From: Treponema sp.
GTDB lineage: Bacteria > Spirochaetota > Spirochaetia > Treponematales > Treponemataceae
Reading direction: 5' to 3'
Assembly (NCBI GenBank): GCA_024402695.1
Contig: JAKSTG010000012.1
Span: forward strand, 1-64,000
DNA: 64,000 nucleotides
In this document: positions 17,305 through 25,961 of the stretch, piece after piece
Layout: every line of letters starts with the position of its first letter
Numbering within the stretch: position 1 is the first letter of the stretch
The notes under the pieces: generated by a model
Seen by the model: the letters and a program-made list of their open reading frames with translations, nothing else
Database searches by the model: none
What the model was told of the DNA's origin: nothing
Position numbers and translations under genes: made by a program

Positions 17305-18915
17305 CTAATTTACAGTTTCGTGAATTACGCGGCGAACAGCGCCAGTTCCAGAGCAAAGTTCGGCAAAAATCTTTTCAACCTTATCTGCAACAGGAGTTTT
17401 ATAAAGGTCCTGACCGAAAATGTCTTCACGGCAGAGAATCTGTGAACAAACAGCATGTACATCAAAAGCTTCGCCAAGTTTGATTCCTGCTACAATCGGA
17501 GTTACCTGAGAAAGCAGTGGATCCGGTGAAAGTTCGAATGCATTTCCGTTATCATCAATTGCCATAAGATAGCGCATCCACAGGGCGAATACCATTGGAA
17601 TAACTTTAAGAGAGTTCACATCCATTCCGTTTTTCTGGTAAGCCTTGATTGTTTCACCGAAGCGGATTGAAAGTTTCTGTGATGTATCACAGGCAATGCG
17701 CTGTGGTGTGTCAGGCATAAATGGATTTGGAATACGGATATTAACAACTTCATCGATGAATTGTTTTGGTGAAAGGATTTTTGGATCAACTACAACAGGA
17801 AGTCCTTCTGTATAACCTGCGATTTCAACCATCTTCTTAAGGTCTGCATCTGCCATTTCTTTAGAAATGAGAGTGTATCCAAGAAGACATCCTGAAACTG
17901 CCAGGGCTGTGTGAAGCGGATTCAGACAGGTACAAACCTTCATTTTTTCTACCTTGTCTACAGTTTCGCGCTGAGTATAGATGATTCCACCCTTTTCAAG
18001 TGCCGGTTTTCCGTTAGGGAAAGCATCTTCAATTACCAGATACTGGCATTCTTCGGCATTTACGAAAGGTGCTACATAAGTCTTTTTGCTTGTAATAACA
18101 GGAGCCAGTTCTTCAATGCCGTCATCATTAAGGATTTTTTCAATGTTTGCATCAGGACGAGGTGTAATCTTGTCGATCATGCTCCAAGGGAAAGTTACTT
18201 TTGAAGGATCTGTACAGTAAGCAAGGAAACCTGCTTTACATACCCCGTTCTTTTCCCAGGCTTCTGCAAGACCAAGAACTGCGGCCTTAAGTTTGTCTCC
18301 GTTATGTGAACAGTTATCCATGCTGACCATGGCTACAGGTTTTTCACCGTTTGCGAAACGTTCATAAAGAAGTCCAACAACTTTTCCCATGTATGACTGT
18401 GGTTTTGCAGGTCCTGCTTTCATGTCTTCTTCTACAAATGGAGAAAACTCTCCTTTCGCATTCTGAAGAACGTAACCTTTTTCTGTGATTGTGAAGGAAA
18501 CCATCTGAAGAGAATCGGCACGGAAGATTTCCTTAAGGCGGTTCCAGTCTGCATCATTATTAGAATCTGCAGTGAGAGATTCCATAATAGAACCTACAAC
18601 AGTCTTTTCTACAGAACCTGAAGCTTTAAGGGTTACCAGAGCTCCGATATTATCGTGAGGACGATACATTTTTTCGATGATTTCATAATCGTAACCTTCT
18701 GCAACAACAAGACCACGGTCCAGTGTTCCGTTATTAAGAAGATTCTGAACTACATTTGCCTGGAAAGCACGGAAAATGTTCCCTGCCCCAAAATGGATCC
18801 AGAAAGGATTTTCACGGGTAGCTTTATTTACTTTGTCAAAATCAAAGGATGGAAGTGTATATCCTTTTGATTCCCATTCTGATTTATTGCTGATTCCTTC
18901 AAGTGTCAGTTTCAT
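17305..18915 (-). CDS. uxuB: fructuronate reductase (D-mannonate oxidoreductase)
   Basis: A 536-residue long-chain mannitol dehydrogenase-family enzyme that reduces D-fructuronate to D-mannonate with NADH, between UxaC and UxuA. Family features: WIHFGAGNIFRAFQANVVQ near residue 39 (nucleotide-binding start), VSMDNCSHNGDKL, the catalytic-region CTCLNPLHTALAVSG, and MRYLMAIDDNGN. The length fits the MtlD/UxuB group; tagaturonate reductase (UxaB) is less likely because uxuA is present and uxaA is not. GGAGG precedes the ATG. It is divergent from the GH13 gene across 155 bp. Confidence 0.92.
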   Translation of the reverse strand: MKLTLEGISNKSEWESKGYTLPSFDFDKVNKATRENPFWIHFGAGNIFRAFQANVVQNLLNNGTLDRGLVVAEGYDYEIIEKMYRPHDNIGALVTLKASGSVEKTVVGSIMESLTADSNNDADWNRLKEIFRADSLQMVSFTITEKGYVLQNAKGEFSPFVEEDMKAGPAKPQSYMGKVVGLLYERFANGEKPVAMVSMDNCSHNGDKLKAAVLGLAEAWEKNGVCKAGFLAYCTDPSKVTFPWSMIDKITPRPDANIEKILNDDGIEELAPVITSKKTYVAPFVNAEECQYLVIEDAFPNGKPALEKGGIIYTQRETVDKVEKMKVCTCLNPLHTALAVSGCLLGYTLISKEMADADLKKMVEIAGYTEGLPVVVDPKILSPKQFIDEVVNIRIPNPFMPDTPQRIACDTSQKLSIRFGETIKAYQKNGMDVNSLKVIPMVFALWMRYLMAIDDNGNAFELSPDPLLSQVTPIVAGIKLGEAFDVHAVCSQILCREDIFGQDLYKTPVADKVEKIFAELCSGTGAVRRVIHETVN

Positions 18916-18942
18916 TTATTTCCTCCATAACGGCTGACGTTA

Positions 18943-18959
18943 CTTACATACTAGTATAT
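18943..18959 (-). promoter_or_regulatory. putative uronate-regulon operator upstream of uxuB
   Basis: The minus strand reads ATATACTAGTATGTAAG, 27 bp before the uxuB ATG. It contains the 10-bp palindrome ATACTAGTAT and a -10-like TATACT. It matches the site upstream of uxuA at 16 of 17 positions. Because it lies between divergent genes it could also affect the GH13 gene. Confidence 0.55.
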
Positions 18960-19070
18960 CACTTATATCAAAAAGATTTAAAGTACTTTCTGAAAAATTA
19001 AGTGTTTTTGCTGAATTCCACTAATTGTAGTATTATATACCTCTAAAGGTACTTATTATAGGAGTTTTTT

Positions 19071-20564
19071 ATGCAGGAATGGCTTAAAACAGCAGTTTTT
19101 TATGAGATTTATCCCCAGAGTTTCAATGACACCAACGGAGACGGAATCGGAGATCTTCAGGGAATCATAGAAAAACTGGATTATATCAAAAACCTTGGAT
19201 GCAACGCACTTTGGCTGAATCCTTGCTTTGAAAGTCCTTTTCACGACGCAGGCTACGACGTTTCCGATTATTACAAAATAGCTCCACGCTACGGAACAAA
19301 CGAAGATGCCCGCCGCCTTTTTGCAGAAGTACACAAAAGAAACATGCATATTCTTCTGGACCTGGTTCCGGGACATACATCCATCGAACACCCCTGGTTC
19401 AAGGAAAGCATGAAATCCTCTCCTGAAAACCCAAATGAATTTCATCACCGTTTCATCTGGACAGAAAGTGCCTGGGAGGGACTTGAAGGAGTCACAAATA
19501 TCCGCGGTTCCCTTTCAGGTTTCTGCGAACGCGGTAACTGTGCCATAAACTTCTTTACCACACAGCCTGCCCTGAACTACGGATTTTATAACCGGGACTC
19601 AAAAAAGCCATGGCAGATTTCAATGACCCATCCTGGTGCAAGAGCCACAAAGGAAGCTATGTGGGACATCATGAAATTCTGGCTCTCCATGGGCTGTGAC
19701 GGATTCCGTGTTGATATGGCAAGCAGCCTTGTAAAAAATGATGATGAAGTCGGAACCGGTATCATTACCTTCTGGCAGGAAATAAAAGAAAGACTGGACA
19801 AAGAGTTCCCTGATGCCGCCATGGTTTCTGAATGGGGAGAACCAGACAAATCACTTCGTGCCGGTTTTGATATGGATTTCCTTCTCCACTTCGGACCTTC
19901 TCACTACCTGGATCTGTTCCGCGAAAACCCATACTTCGCAGGAAAAGGAGACCTTACAGAATTCTGGAAATACTATGACATGATCCGCGAAAAAGCCGGT
20001 TCTCAGGGACTTATCTGTATTCCTAGCGGAAACCACGATATGGACAGAATTTCCTATCATTTGAACACAAAGCAGACAAAGCTTGCTTTCGTTTTCCTTC
20101 TTACAATGCCTGGCGCCCCTTTCATTTATTACGGAGATGAAATTGGAATGCGTTATATTGCAAACCAGCCAAGTGTTGAAGGCGGCTACAACAGAACAGG
20201 CGCCAGAACTCCTATGCAGTGGGACAGAACCCTCAATGCAGGTTTCTCAAGCGCACCAAAATCAGAACTTTATATTCCTATTGATAAAGATGAAAAACGT
20301 CCTGACGTAATGAGTCAGATGAACGACAAGGATTCTCTCTGGCATTTTGTAAGACACCTTCTTCGTTTAAGAAGTTCCAACAAAGACCTTCAGAACACTT
20401 CAAGTTTTGAGCTTCTTGTAAAAGGTGGAAAAGAAGAACCTCTGGTTTACAAACGCGGAAAGACCTGGGTCGCAATAAACCCTACAGAAAAAGAATTCAT
20501 AATTAAACGTGGGGACGGACTGGAAGCCATTACTCTGGCTCCGGAAAGCTGGTTCATCGGTTAG
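19071..20564 (+). CDS. GH13 alpha-glucosidase/oligo-glucosidase-type enzyme
   Basis: A 497-residue glycoside hydrolase family 13 protein without signal peptide, so probably cytoplasmic. TIM-barrel landmarks: YEIYPQSFNDTNGDGIGDL at the start, the calcium/loop region NGDGIGD, nucleophile D215 in GFRVDMA, acid/base E254 in VSEWGEP, and NHD in PSGNHDMDR (transition-state Asp). The QSFNDTNGDGIGDLxG beginning is typical of oligo-1,6-glucosidase and trehalose- or sucrose-active subfamilies rather than secreted alpha-amylases. Exact substrate not decidable here. TAGGAG precedes the ATG. It is divergent from uxuB and convergent with the FtsH-like gene. Confidence 0.9.
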   Translation: MQEWLKTAVFYEIYPQSFNDTNGDGIGDLQGIIEKLDYIKNLGCNALWLNPCFESPFHDAGYDVSDYYKIAPRYGTNEDARRLFAEVHKRNMHILLDLVPGHTSIEHPWFKESMKSSPENPNEFHHRFIWTESAWEGLEGVTNIRGSLSGFCERGNCAINFFTTQPALNYGFYNRDSKKPWQISMTHPGARATKEAMWDIMKFWLSMGCDGFRVDMASSLVKNDDEVGTGIITFWQEIKERLDKEFPDAAMVSEWGEPDKSLRAGFDMDFLLHFGPSHYLDLFRENPYFAGKGDLTEFWKYYDMIREKAGSQGLICIPSGNHDMDRISYHLNTKQTKLAFVFLLTMPGAPFIYYGDEIGMRYIANQPSVEGGYNRTGARTPMQWDRTLNAGFSSAPKSELYIPIDKDEKRPDVMSQMNDKDSLWHFVRHLLRLRSSNKDLQNTSSFELLVKGGKEEPLVYKRGKTWVAINPTEKEFIIKRGDGLEAITLAPESWFIG

Positions 20565-20576
20565 TCAGTTTCCGGA
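20540..20576. terminator. hairpin spanning the GH13 stop codon
   Basis: TCCGGAAA(G)CTG at 20540-20551 pairs with CAGTTTCCGGA at 20566-20576, 11 bp with one bulge, with the TAG stop (20562-20564) in the loop. No clear T-run follows, so it may protect the 3' end or stop transcription only partly. The convergent FtsH-like gene ends 8 bp beyond. Confidence 0.45.
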
Positions 20577-20583
20577 ACTTTCG

Positions 20584-21714
20584 TTACATTTCAGATATCG
20601 CTCTGTTTATATCTTCCATTTCGATTGAAGAAGAATTGTTCTGGGAAGCAAGCATAGCTGCGCGGTTCAGCACAGTCTCGATTTTTGCGGCAGAGAAGCC
20701 CTTGAACTTTCCTACAAGAGTTTCAGCCATTGCAGATGAACCAAGATTTTTTCCTGCAGAATACATGTTTATGAGTGCAAGTCTTGTTTTCTCATCAGGA
20801 TAAGGAACTGTATATTTTGCGTCAAAACGGCCAGGACGGATAAGGGCTTCGTCCAGGGCTTCGCGGCTGTTTGTTGCTGCAAGAACAAGAACTCCCGAAT
20901 GAGGTTCAAAACCATCCAATTCATTAAGCATGGCAGTTACAATACGAGTATTTTCTGTTTCAATGGCAGAACCTGAATAATTACGTCTTGTACCGATTCC
21001 ATCAAACTCATCGATAAAAACAATACATGGAGCAGCCTTGCGGGCCTTTCTGAAAAGAAGCTTAACTTTCATCGGACCAATGGCCATAAACATGCTTTCA
21101 AAATCGGTTGCCTTTGCAGGAATAAAATTCACGCCAGCTTCTTCCGCAAGGGCTCTGGCAAAAAGAGTTTTTCCGTTTCCAGGATCCCCTTCAAGAAGAA
21201 TTCCTTTTGGAAGGCGCATTCCCTTCTGAGCGGCAGCCTTTGGATTTTTCATGAACTGTGCAATCTGCATCATGTGACCTTTAAGATCATCCATTCCGGC
21301 AATATCAGAAAAATGGACTTTTGTATGGCGAACAACCTTAAAGGTATTTGGACTGATAAATTTTCTGAAAGCGATAAAAATAATGCCAAAGAAAAAGGCA
21401 TAGAAAATCAAGTCAAAAACAAGGGAAACTATATCATCCCAATCCTTTTCATGAGACACGTATATTCCCTGAAGCAGAAGTCTTTCTGCCAGATCAGGAG
21501 ATCCCGGATTCTGTGTCACATACTTGTTTCCGTCTTTTACAGAAAAAGTGATTTTTTCTTCATTGAAGGAAGCAGAAACAACACTGCCCTCTTCCACATA
21601 TCTGTTGAAATCACTGTAGCTGACCTTTGTTGAATTGTCAGAAAGAATAAAATAACCAACGGCACAAAGAGCCAAAACAACAACAATCAGAAAAGGAATT
21701 TTAATTTTTCGCAT
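20584..21714 (-). CDS. FtsH-like membrane AAA protein lacking the protease domain
   Basis: A 376-residue protein matching the N-terminal half of FtsH. It has TM1 (7-24), a small extracytoplasmic FtsH domain (VSYSDFNRYVEEGSV), TM2 (about 97-118) and a complete AAA module: Walker A GDPGNGKT (176-183), Walker B IVFIDEFDGIG, arginine-finger region RPGRFDAKY and the C-terminal lid helices. It stops just after the lid. The M41 protease domain with HEXXH, about 200 residues in real FtsH, is absent, and the next gene follows after 19 bp, so there is no frameshifted remainder. It may be an unfoldase, an FtsH partner or a regulator. Confidence 0.85.
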   Translation of the reverse strand: MRKIKIPFLIVVVLALCAVGYFILSDNSTKVSYSDFNRYVEEGSVVSASFNEEKITFSVKDGNKYVTQNPGSPDLAERLLLQGIYVSHEKDWDDIVSLVFDLIFYAFFFGIIFIAFRKFISPNTFKVVRHTKVHFSDIAGMDDLKGHMMQIAQFMKNPKAAAQKGMRLPKGILLEGDPGNGKTLFARALAEEAGVNFIPAKATDFESMFMAIGPMKVKLLFRKARKAAPCIVFIDEFDGIGTRRNYSGSAIETENTRIVTAMLNELDGFEPHSGVLVLAATNSREALDEALIRPGRFDAKYTVPYPDEKTRLALINMYSAGKNLGSSAMAETLVGKFKGFSAAKIETVLNRAAMLASQNNSSSIEMEDINRAISEM

Positions 21715-21720
21715 AATCAG

Positions 21721-21749
21721 AATTTAATAATTTTTGTTTGCTTTTTCAA
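21721..21749 (-). promoter_or_regulatory. promoter giving a leaderless mRNA for the FtsH-like gene
   Basis: TTGAAA (21749-21744) and TAAATT (21726-21721) on the minus strand are 17 bp apart. The ATG at 21714 follows the -10 after six bases, and no Shine-Dalgarno sequence exists. Confidence 0.5.
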
Positions 21750-21762
21750 TAAACTCCAACTA

Positions 21763-21779
21763 AAATACTAGAATACAAG
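21763..21779 (+). promoter_or_regulatory. putative uronate/xylan-regulon operator upstream of the xylanase
   Basis: AAATACTAGAATACAAG, 20 bp before the xylanase ATG, matches 13 of 17 positions of the uxuB element and keeps the ATACTAG core. This is the weakest of the four sites. Confidence 0.35.
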
Positions 21780-21799
21780 TTACTTAGAAGGAAACACAA

Positions 21800-23410
21800 A
21801 TGAAAACAAAACTACTTTACGCAGTACTGGCAGCAGGCATTCTGGTTTTTACTTCCTGTGCATCGGAATCTAAAAATCAGAAACCTGTTGAATCAGTGCA
21901 TAATGACACCTCAATAAAAGCCGTCAAAGCTATAGGCGTTCAATTAGAAAGAAATGCGGCAAATGCAGTCTGGTACCGCATGAGCGAAGAATACAGAATC
22001 GTGGTCAGCGAATACCGGTTTGTAGAGAACTGGAAAAAGGAAACAGAAAAACTTGGAGACATTACCGAAGTAAAAGCTCCGGTTCTTCTTGAAGACGGAA
22101 CCTATCAGATCATCTGTCTTCCTATGACTTTTGAAAAAGGAAAACTTTTCGCAACCTTCACAGTTTTTGCAGAAGCCCTTAATCCGCTGGACGTAAAATA
22201 TTCAAAAGACTTCCCTTCAACAGGTTCTTCAAAAAACGAAAAGAATAGTCTTTCAAAAGAAGAAATCAAAAAATGGACAGAGGAAGCAAAGAACTATCCG
22301 AACTACGATCTGGTACCGGCCCTTACAGAACCTGCACTCAAAGACCTGTGCAAGGACTACTTCAGAATCGGATGTGGAATCACAGGAGCAAGTCCTGCCA
22401 ACAGTGCAGTAAAAAGCCCTGAGTTCATGAAAGTTGCCGAAAAGCACTTTTCATCCTGGACTTCAACCAACCTGATGAAACCTTCATATCTTATGAACCA
22501 GAAACACAGCATGAAAAACGCAGAAGACGGAAATGAAGAACCGGTTCTGGATTTTTCTGCCGCAGTTCCGGTTTTGAAATATGCAAAAGAACACGGAATC
22601 CAGATGAGAGGCCACACCCTTGTTTGGCATACTCAGGTTCCAGACTGGTTCTTTCTTGAAGGTTACAAAAACAATGCCCCAGTCGTAGACAATGAAACAA
22701 TGAAGTTCCGAATGGAAAGCTACATAAAACAGTACATCACTTTTGTGCAGGATAACTATCCTGGAGTCGTATACTGTTGGGACGTTGTAAACGAAGCTGT
22801 TGATCCCGGAAACGGCGACAAAAGCGTAAGCTGGAGCTGCCGCAAAGAAAACGACGGACACCCTAACATGTGGTATGAGGCCCTGGGAACAGATTATGTG
22901 GAACTGGCCTTTGAATATGCCAGAAAATATGCTGATCCTGACGTTGCCCTTTTCTACAATGATTACGGAACTTTTGACAGAACCAAACGCCAGTACATTT
23001 ACAACCTGGTCACTTCCCTTAAAGAAAAGAACCTGGTGGACGGAATCGGAATGCAGGGCTACTGGGATTTCAGAAATCCTGACCTGCAGACAATAAAAGA
23101 TACAATCGACCTTTACGCCTCTACAGGACTTGAACTCCAGCTTACAGAATGGTCTGTATCAACTCCGGACGAAAGCGACACAAACATGGTTCTTCAGGCC
23201 GAACGATATGCCTCTGTTCTGAGACTTCTACAGAAAATGGATACCCAGGGCGGCGGTAACGCAAACATCACCTGTGTTTCTTTCTTCGGAGTAATGAATC
23301 ATTTCATGCTGAGTCCTGGCGATAAAACCAATAACCGTCCTTTCGACGAAAAACTTCAGCCAAACAGAATGTTCTACGGTGTCAAAGATACTTTCCAGAT
23401 GTTCTATTAG
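21800..23410 (+). CDS. GH10 endo-1,4-beta-xylanase lipoprotein
   Basis: A 536-residue surface or periplasmic xylanase. Lipobox FTSC with Cys20, a linker, then an N-terminal region of about 120 residues that I do not recognise (EYRIVVSEYRFVENW...), then a GH10 barrel. Acid/base E332 is in WDVVNEAV, nucleophile E450 in LQLTEWSVS. RGHTLVWHTQVPDWFF and FYNDYG are also characteristic. It cleaves internal xylan bonds; its products carry (methyl)glucuronic acid, which links it to the uronate genes around it. AAGGA lies before the ATG. The nucleophile context TEW replaces the commoner TEL/TEF. Confidence 0.95.
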   Translation: MKTKLLYAVLAAGILVFTSCASESKNQKPVESVHNDTSIKAVKAIGVQLERNAANAVWYRMSEEYRIVVSEYRFVENWKKETEKLGDITEVKAPVLLEDGTYQIICLPMTFEKGKLFATFTVFAEALNPLDVKYSKDFPSTGSSKNEKNSLSKEEIKKWTEEAKNYPNYDLVPALTEPALKDLCKDYFRIGCGITGASPANSAVKSPEFMKVAEKHFSSWTSTNLMKPSYLMNQKHSMKNAEDGNEEPVLDFSAAVPVLKYAKEHGIQMRGHTLVWHTQVPDWFFLEGYKNNAPVVDNETMKFRMESYIKQYITFVQDNYPGVVYCWDVVNEAVDPGNGDKSVSWSCRKENDGHPNMWYEALGTDYVELAFEYARKYADPDVALFYNDYGTFDRTKRQYIYNLVTSLKEKNLVDGIGMQGYWDFRNPDLQTIKDTIDLYASTGLELQLTEWSVSTPDESDTNMVLQAERYASVLRLLQKMDTQGGGNANITCVSFFGVMNHFMLSPGDKTNNRPFDEKLQPNRMFYGVKDTFQMFY

Positions 23411-23471
23411 CCGTTTAGAAATTTAAGTAGATTCCTGAAAAGCCGGAAGTTTTTTTATTGGAGTTTTGAAG

Positions 23472-23498
23472 GCATATCATTTATAATAAATGATATGC
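23472..23498 (+). promoter_or_regulatory. 27-bp perfect palindrome over the -10 box and start codon of the GH35 gene
   Basis: Arms 23472-23484 and 23486-23498 are exact reverse complements around a single A. The left arm begins GCATATCATT. A perfect TATAAT (23482-23487) lies at the centre, a weak -35 TTGGAG at 23458-23463 is 18 bp upstream, and the ATG (23495-23497) is inside the right arm. A repressor bound here would block the promoter. The layout also implies a leaderless mRNA. Confidence 0.55.
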
Positions 23499-25216
23499 TG
23501 ACTATCACTTCTGACTTTTTAATGGACGGAAAACCATTCAAACTTATTTCCGGAAGCATTCACTATTTCCGCATTGTACCTGAATACTGGCAGGACAGAC
23601 TCGAAAAATTAAAGAATCTTGGCTGCAACACAGTAGAGACCTACATACCCTGGAATTTTCATGAACCAAAGAAAGGCCAGTATCGCTGGGAAGACAGATA
23701 CGATGTAGAAAAATTCATTTCCCTTGCAGAAAGCCTTGGACTTTATGTGATAATCAGACCGGCACCATACATCTGCGCAGAATGGGAATGGGGCGGACTC
23801 CCCTCCTGGCTTCTGGCTGATCCCCAAATGAAGGTCCGCTCAAACTATAAAGGCTTCCTTTCGGAAGTAGAAAGCTATTACAAAGAACTTATGCCACGTA
23901 TCGTTCCCCACCAGGCGGACCGGGGCGGAAAAATAATCCTTATGCAGATCGAGAACGAATACGGATATTTCGGATTCTCGAAGAAATACCTTCGTACTCT
24001 GGCAAAATTGATGCGGGCCAACGGAATCACTGTTCCATTCGTTACCTCTGACGGTCCTTGGGGCGGCTGCATGGGACGAGGATCCATAAAAGAAGCCCTG
24101 CCTACAGGAAACTTCGGTTCAAAAGTTGAAAAACAGTTCGGAGTAATGAAAAAATATGTTGGAAAAAGACCTTTAGTCTGCATGGAATTCTGGTGCGGCT
24201 GGTTCGATGCCTGGGGAGAAGAACACCACACCTCAAAACTGGAACAGAACAAAAAAGATCTTGCCGACGCCTTGAGACTTGGTCATTTGAATTTCTATAT
24301 GTTTGAAGGTGGAACCAATTTCGGTTTTACTGCAGGAAAAAACCTTAAGTCAAAAGAAGCCGACATAACCTCTTATGATTATGACGCGATTCTTTCAGAA
24401 GACGGACAGATTACGCCAAAATATGAAGCCTTCAAAAAAATCATCAGGGATTATGAAAAAGAATTCAAAAATGATTTCACAAATATTCCTGAAACAGAAT
24501 TAACAACCGAAATCAAACGAAAGGCCTACGGAGAAATTCCTGTCACTTCTTCAGTTTCTCTTTGGGATACCCTTGAAAAAATTTCCGTTCCTGTAAAAAG
24601 CTCAAAACCTCTCAACATGGAAGATGCCCTTATAAATCAGGACTACGGATACATTCTTTACAGATTCAAATGTGAAGCTAAGACAAGACCTGAAGACCTT
24701 GAAGTAAAAAATGCAAGAGATCGGGTAAGTATTTTTTCAGAGGGAAACACAGGCATTGTAATTGTAGAAAATCAGGGGCGTGAAAATTTCGGTCTAAAAC
24801 TGAACAGACAGAGAAAAGGCATCCAGAAAAACGAATACATAAAATGCAAAGGAAAGAAAATCAAGGATTTTGAAATCTTCAGCTTGAACCTTGATGAAGA
24901 TCAGATTTCAAAAGTACAGTTCCCGGAAGGAAACGAAACGGCAACTTCTAATAACACAAAAACAGGTCCTGCCTTTCATCGTTTTGATTTTTCCATAAAT
25001 GAAATTTGTGACACCTTCCTTGACTGCACAGGCTGGACCAAAGGAGTTGCCTTTGTAAACGGATTCAATATCGGACGCTACTGGAACATAGGTCCACAGA
25101 CAAGTCTTTATATTCCTGCCCCACTCCTTCACAAAGGTGAAAACTCAATCATCCTGTATGAAGAAGAAAAGCCGGATACAAAGATCCGGCTTTTGGAAAA
25201 CCATAATTGGAAATAG
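23495..25216 (+). CDS. GH35 beta-galactosidase
   Basis: A 573-residue family 35 glycosidase without signal peptide. N-terminal barrel hallmarks: LISGSIHYFRIVPEYW, YIPWNFHEP, IIRPAPYICAEWEWGG, acid/base E155 in QIENEYGYFG, nucleophile E231 in CMEFWCGWFDAWG, and TSYDYDAILSEDG closing the barrel. The C-terminal part is the usual beta-sandwich, with GVAFVNGFNIGRYW near the end. It releases terminal beta-galactose from oligosaccharides, probably in the cytoplasm. No Shine-Dalgarno sequence precedes the ATG. It lies downstream of the xylanase with 84 bp between and its own promoter. Confidence 0.95.
   Translation: MLTITSDFLMDGKPFKLISGSIHYFRIVPEYWQDRLEKLKNLGCNTVETYIPWNFHEPKKGQYRWEDRYDVEKFISLAESLGLYVIIRPAPYICAEWEWGGLPSWLLADPQMKVRSNYKGFLSEVESYYKELMPRIVPHQADRGGKIILMQIENEYGYFGFSKKYLRTLAKLMRANGITVPFVTSDGPWGGCMGRGSIKEALPTGNFGSKVEKQFGVMKKYVGKRPLVCMEFWCGWFDAWGEEHHTSKLEQNKKDLADALRLGHLNFYMFEGGTNFGFTAGKNLKSKEADITSYDYDAILSEDGQITPKYEAFKKIIRDYEKEFKNDFTNIPETELTTEIKRKAYGEIPVTSSVSLWDTLEKISVPVKSSKPLNMEDALINQDYGYILYRFKCEAKTRPEDLEVKNARDRVSIFSEGNTGIVIVENQGRENFGLKLNRQRKGIQKNEYIKCKGKKIKDFEIFSLNLDEDQISKVQFPEGNETATSNNTKTGPAFHRFDFSINEICDTFLDCTGWTKGVAFVNGFNIGRYWNIGPQTSLYIPAPLLHKGENSIILYEEEKPDTKIRLLENHNWK
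25167..25194. terminator. terminator for mntP located inside the GH35 coding sequence
   Basis: A perfect 11-bp stem pairs 25167-25177 (AAAAGCCGGAT) with 25184-25194 (ATCCGGCTTTT). It lies 22 bp before the GH35 stop and 26 bp beyond the mntP stop on the other strand. Minus-strand transcripts get TTTTCTTCTT after the stem. It may also stop GH35 transcripts before the stop codon is reached. Confidence 0.6.
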
Positions 25217-25219
25217 AGA

Positions 25220-25840
25220 CTAGAAGAAAACGCCTTTTACAAAAATCTCAATACCAATTCCGATGAGGATGATTCCGCCAAAGATTTCGGCTTTACCTGC
25301 AAGTTTTTCTCCGATCTTTTTTCCAATAAGAAGACCTGCAAGACAAATTGCAAGTGTGACCACAGCAATTATAAGTCCTGCGCCCAGGGCTGTTACTGCA
25401 TTATATTCTGCAATTGTAAAACCAACTGAAAGGGCATCAATAGAAGTAGCAATCCCCTGAATCATTAGTGTTCCAAAAGTCAGGATAGTCCCGGCTTTTT
25501 CGTTTTCACCACCAGCATCTTCGTTGTCTTCTTTTCTCTCTTTAATACATTCAATTATCATTTTTCCGCCGATGTACAAAAGAAGAATTAGGGCAATCCA
25601 TGGGATGAATTTCTGGAAAGCTGTAAATTTTTCAGCAATTGTGTGAACACAGATCCAGCCGATCATAGGCATGGCAAACTGGAAAAAAGCATAAGTTCCG
25701 GCCACTCCAAAAACTTTTGTTTTTCTCATATCCGGTTCATTCAGGGCATTTGCAATGGAAACAGAAAAAGCATCCATAGCAAGTCCTACACCAAGAAGTA
25801 AGTTTGTAATCAAAAAAGCAAAACTAAAATCGAGCGTCAT
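25220..25840 (-). CDS. mntP: MntP-type manganese efflux pump
   Basis: A 206-residue six-helix membrane protein of the MntP (DUF204) family, which exports Mn2+. The two internal repeats carry the expected aspartates: LGVGLAMDAFSVSIA in the first half and IQGIATSIDALSVGFTI in the second. A cytoplasmic charged loop (KERKEDNEDAGGENEK) separates them. The start at 25840 is chosen because AAAGGA lies seven bases upstream; the open frame extends 14 codons further without a ribosome site. It converges on the GH35 gene with a 3-bp gap. A DtxR-type regulator lies at 49.1 kb, but no link is visible. Confidence 0.9.
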   Translation of the reverse strand: MTLDFSFAFLITNLLLGVGLAMDAFSVSIANALNEPDMRKTKVFGVAGTYAFFQFAMPMIGWICVHTIAEKFTAFQKFIPWIALILLLYIGGKMIIECIKERKEDNEDAGGENEKAGTILTFGTLMIQGIATSIDALSVGFTIAEYNAVTALGAGLIIAVVTLAICLAGLLIGKKIGEKLAGKAEIFGGIILIGIGIEIFVKGVFF

Positions 25841-25908
25841 AAAAAAATCCTTTTCTGAAAAGATTTCTATATTAAACTTCAAAAAACTGGTTATTACAAG
25901 TTAACAAA

Positions 25909-25943
25909 AAAAAGTCTTCTGATTTTTTTTCAGAAGACTTTTT
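25909..25943. terminator. terminator after uxuA
   Basis: A 14-bp perfect stem pairs 25909-25922 with 25930-25943. The flanking A-run gives minus-strand U residues for uxuA, which ends at 25962. Confidence 0.85.
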
Positions 25944-25961
25944 GGTTCAATCAACTGTCAC

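Noticed and set aside
16442..17308. 288-codon plus-strand open frame opposite the lipid kinase gene
   Set aside because: It is antisense to a recognisable family protein, has no domain of its own and no ribosome site; it looks like a codon-bias shadow.
20584..21714. frameshifted full-length FtsH
   Set aside because: The frame ends cleanly after the AAA lid and the convergent GH13 gene follows within 20 bp, leaving no room for a protease-domain remnant.
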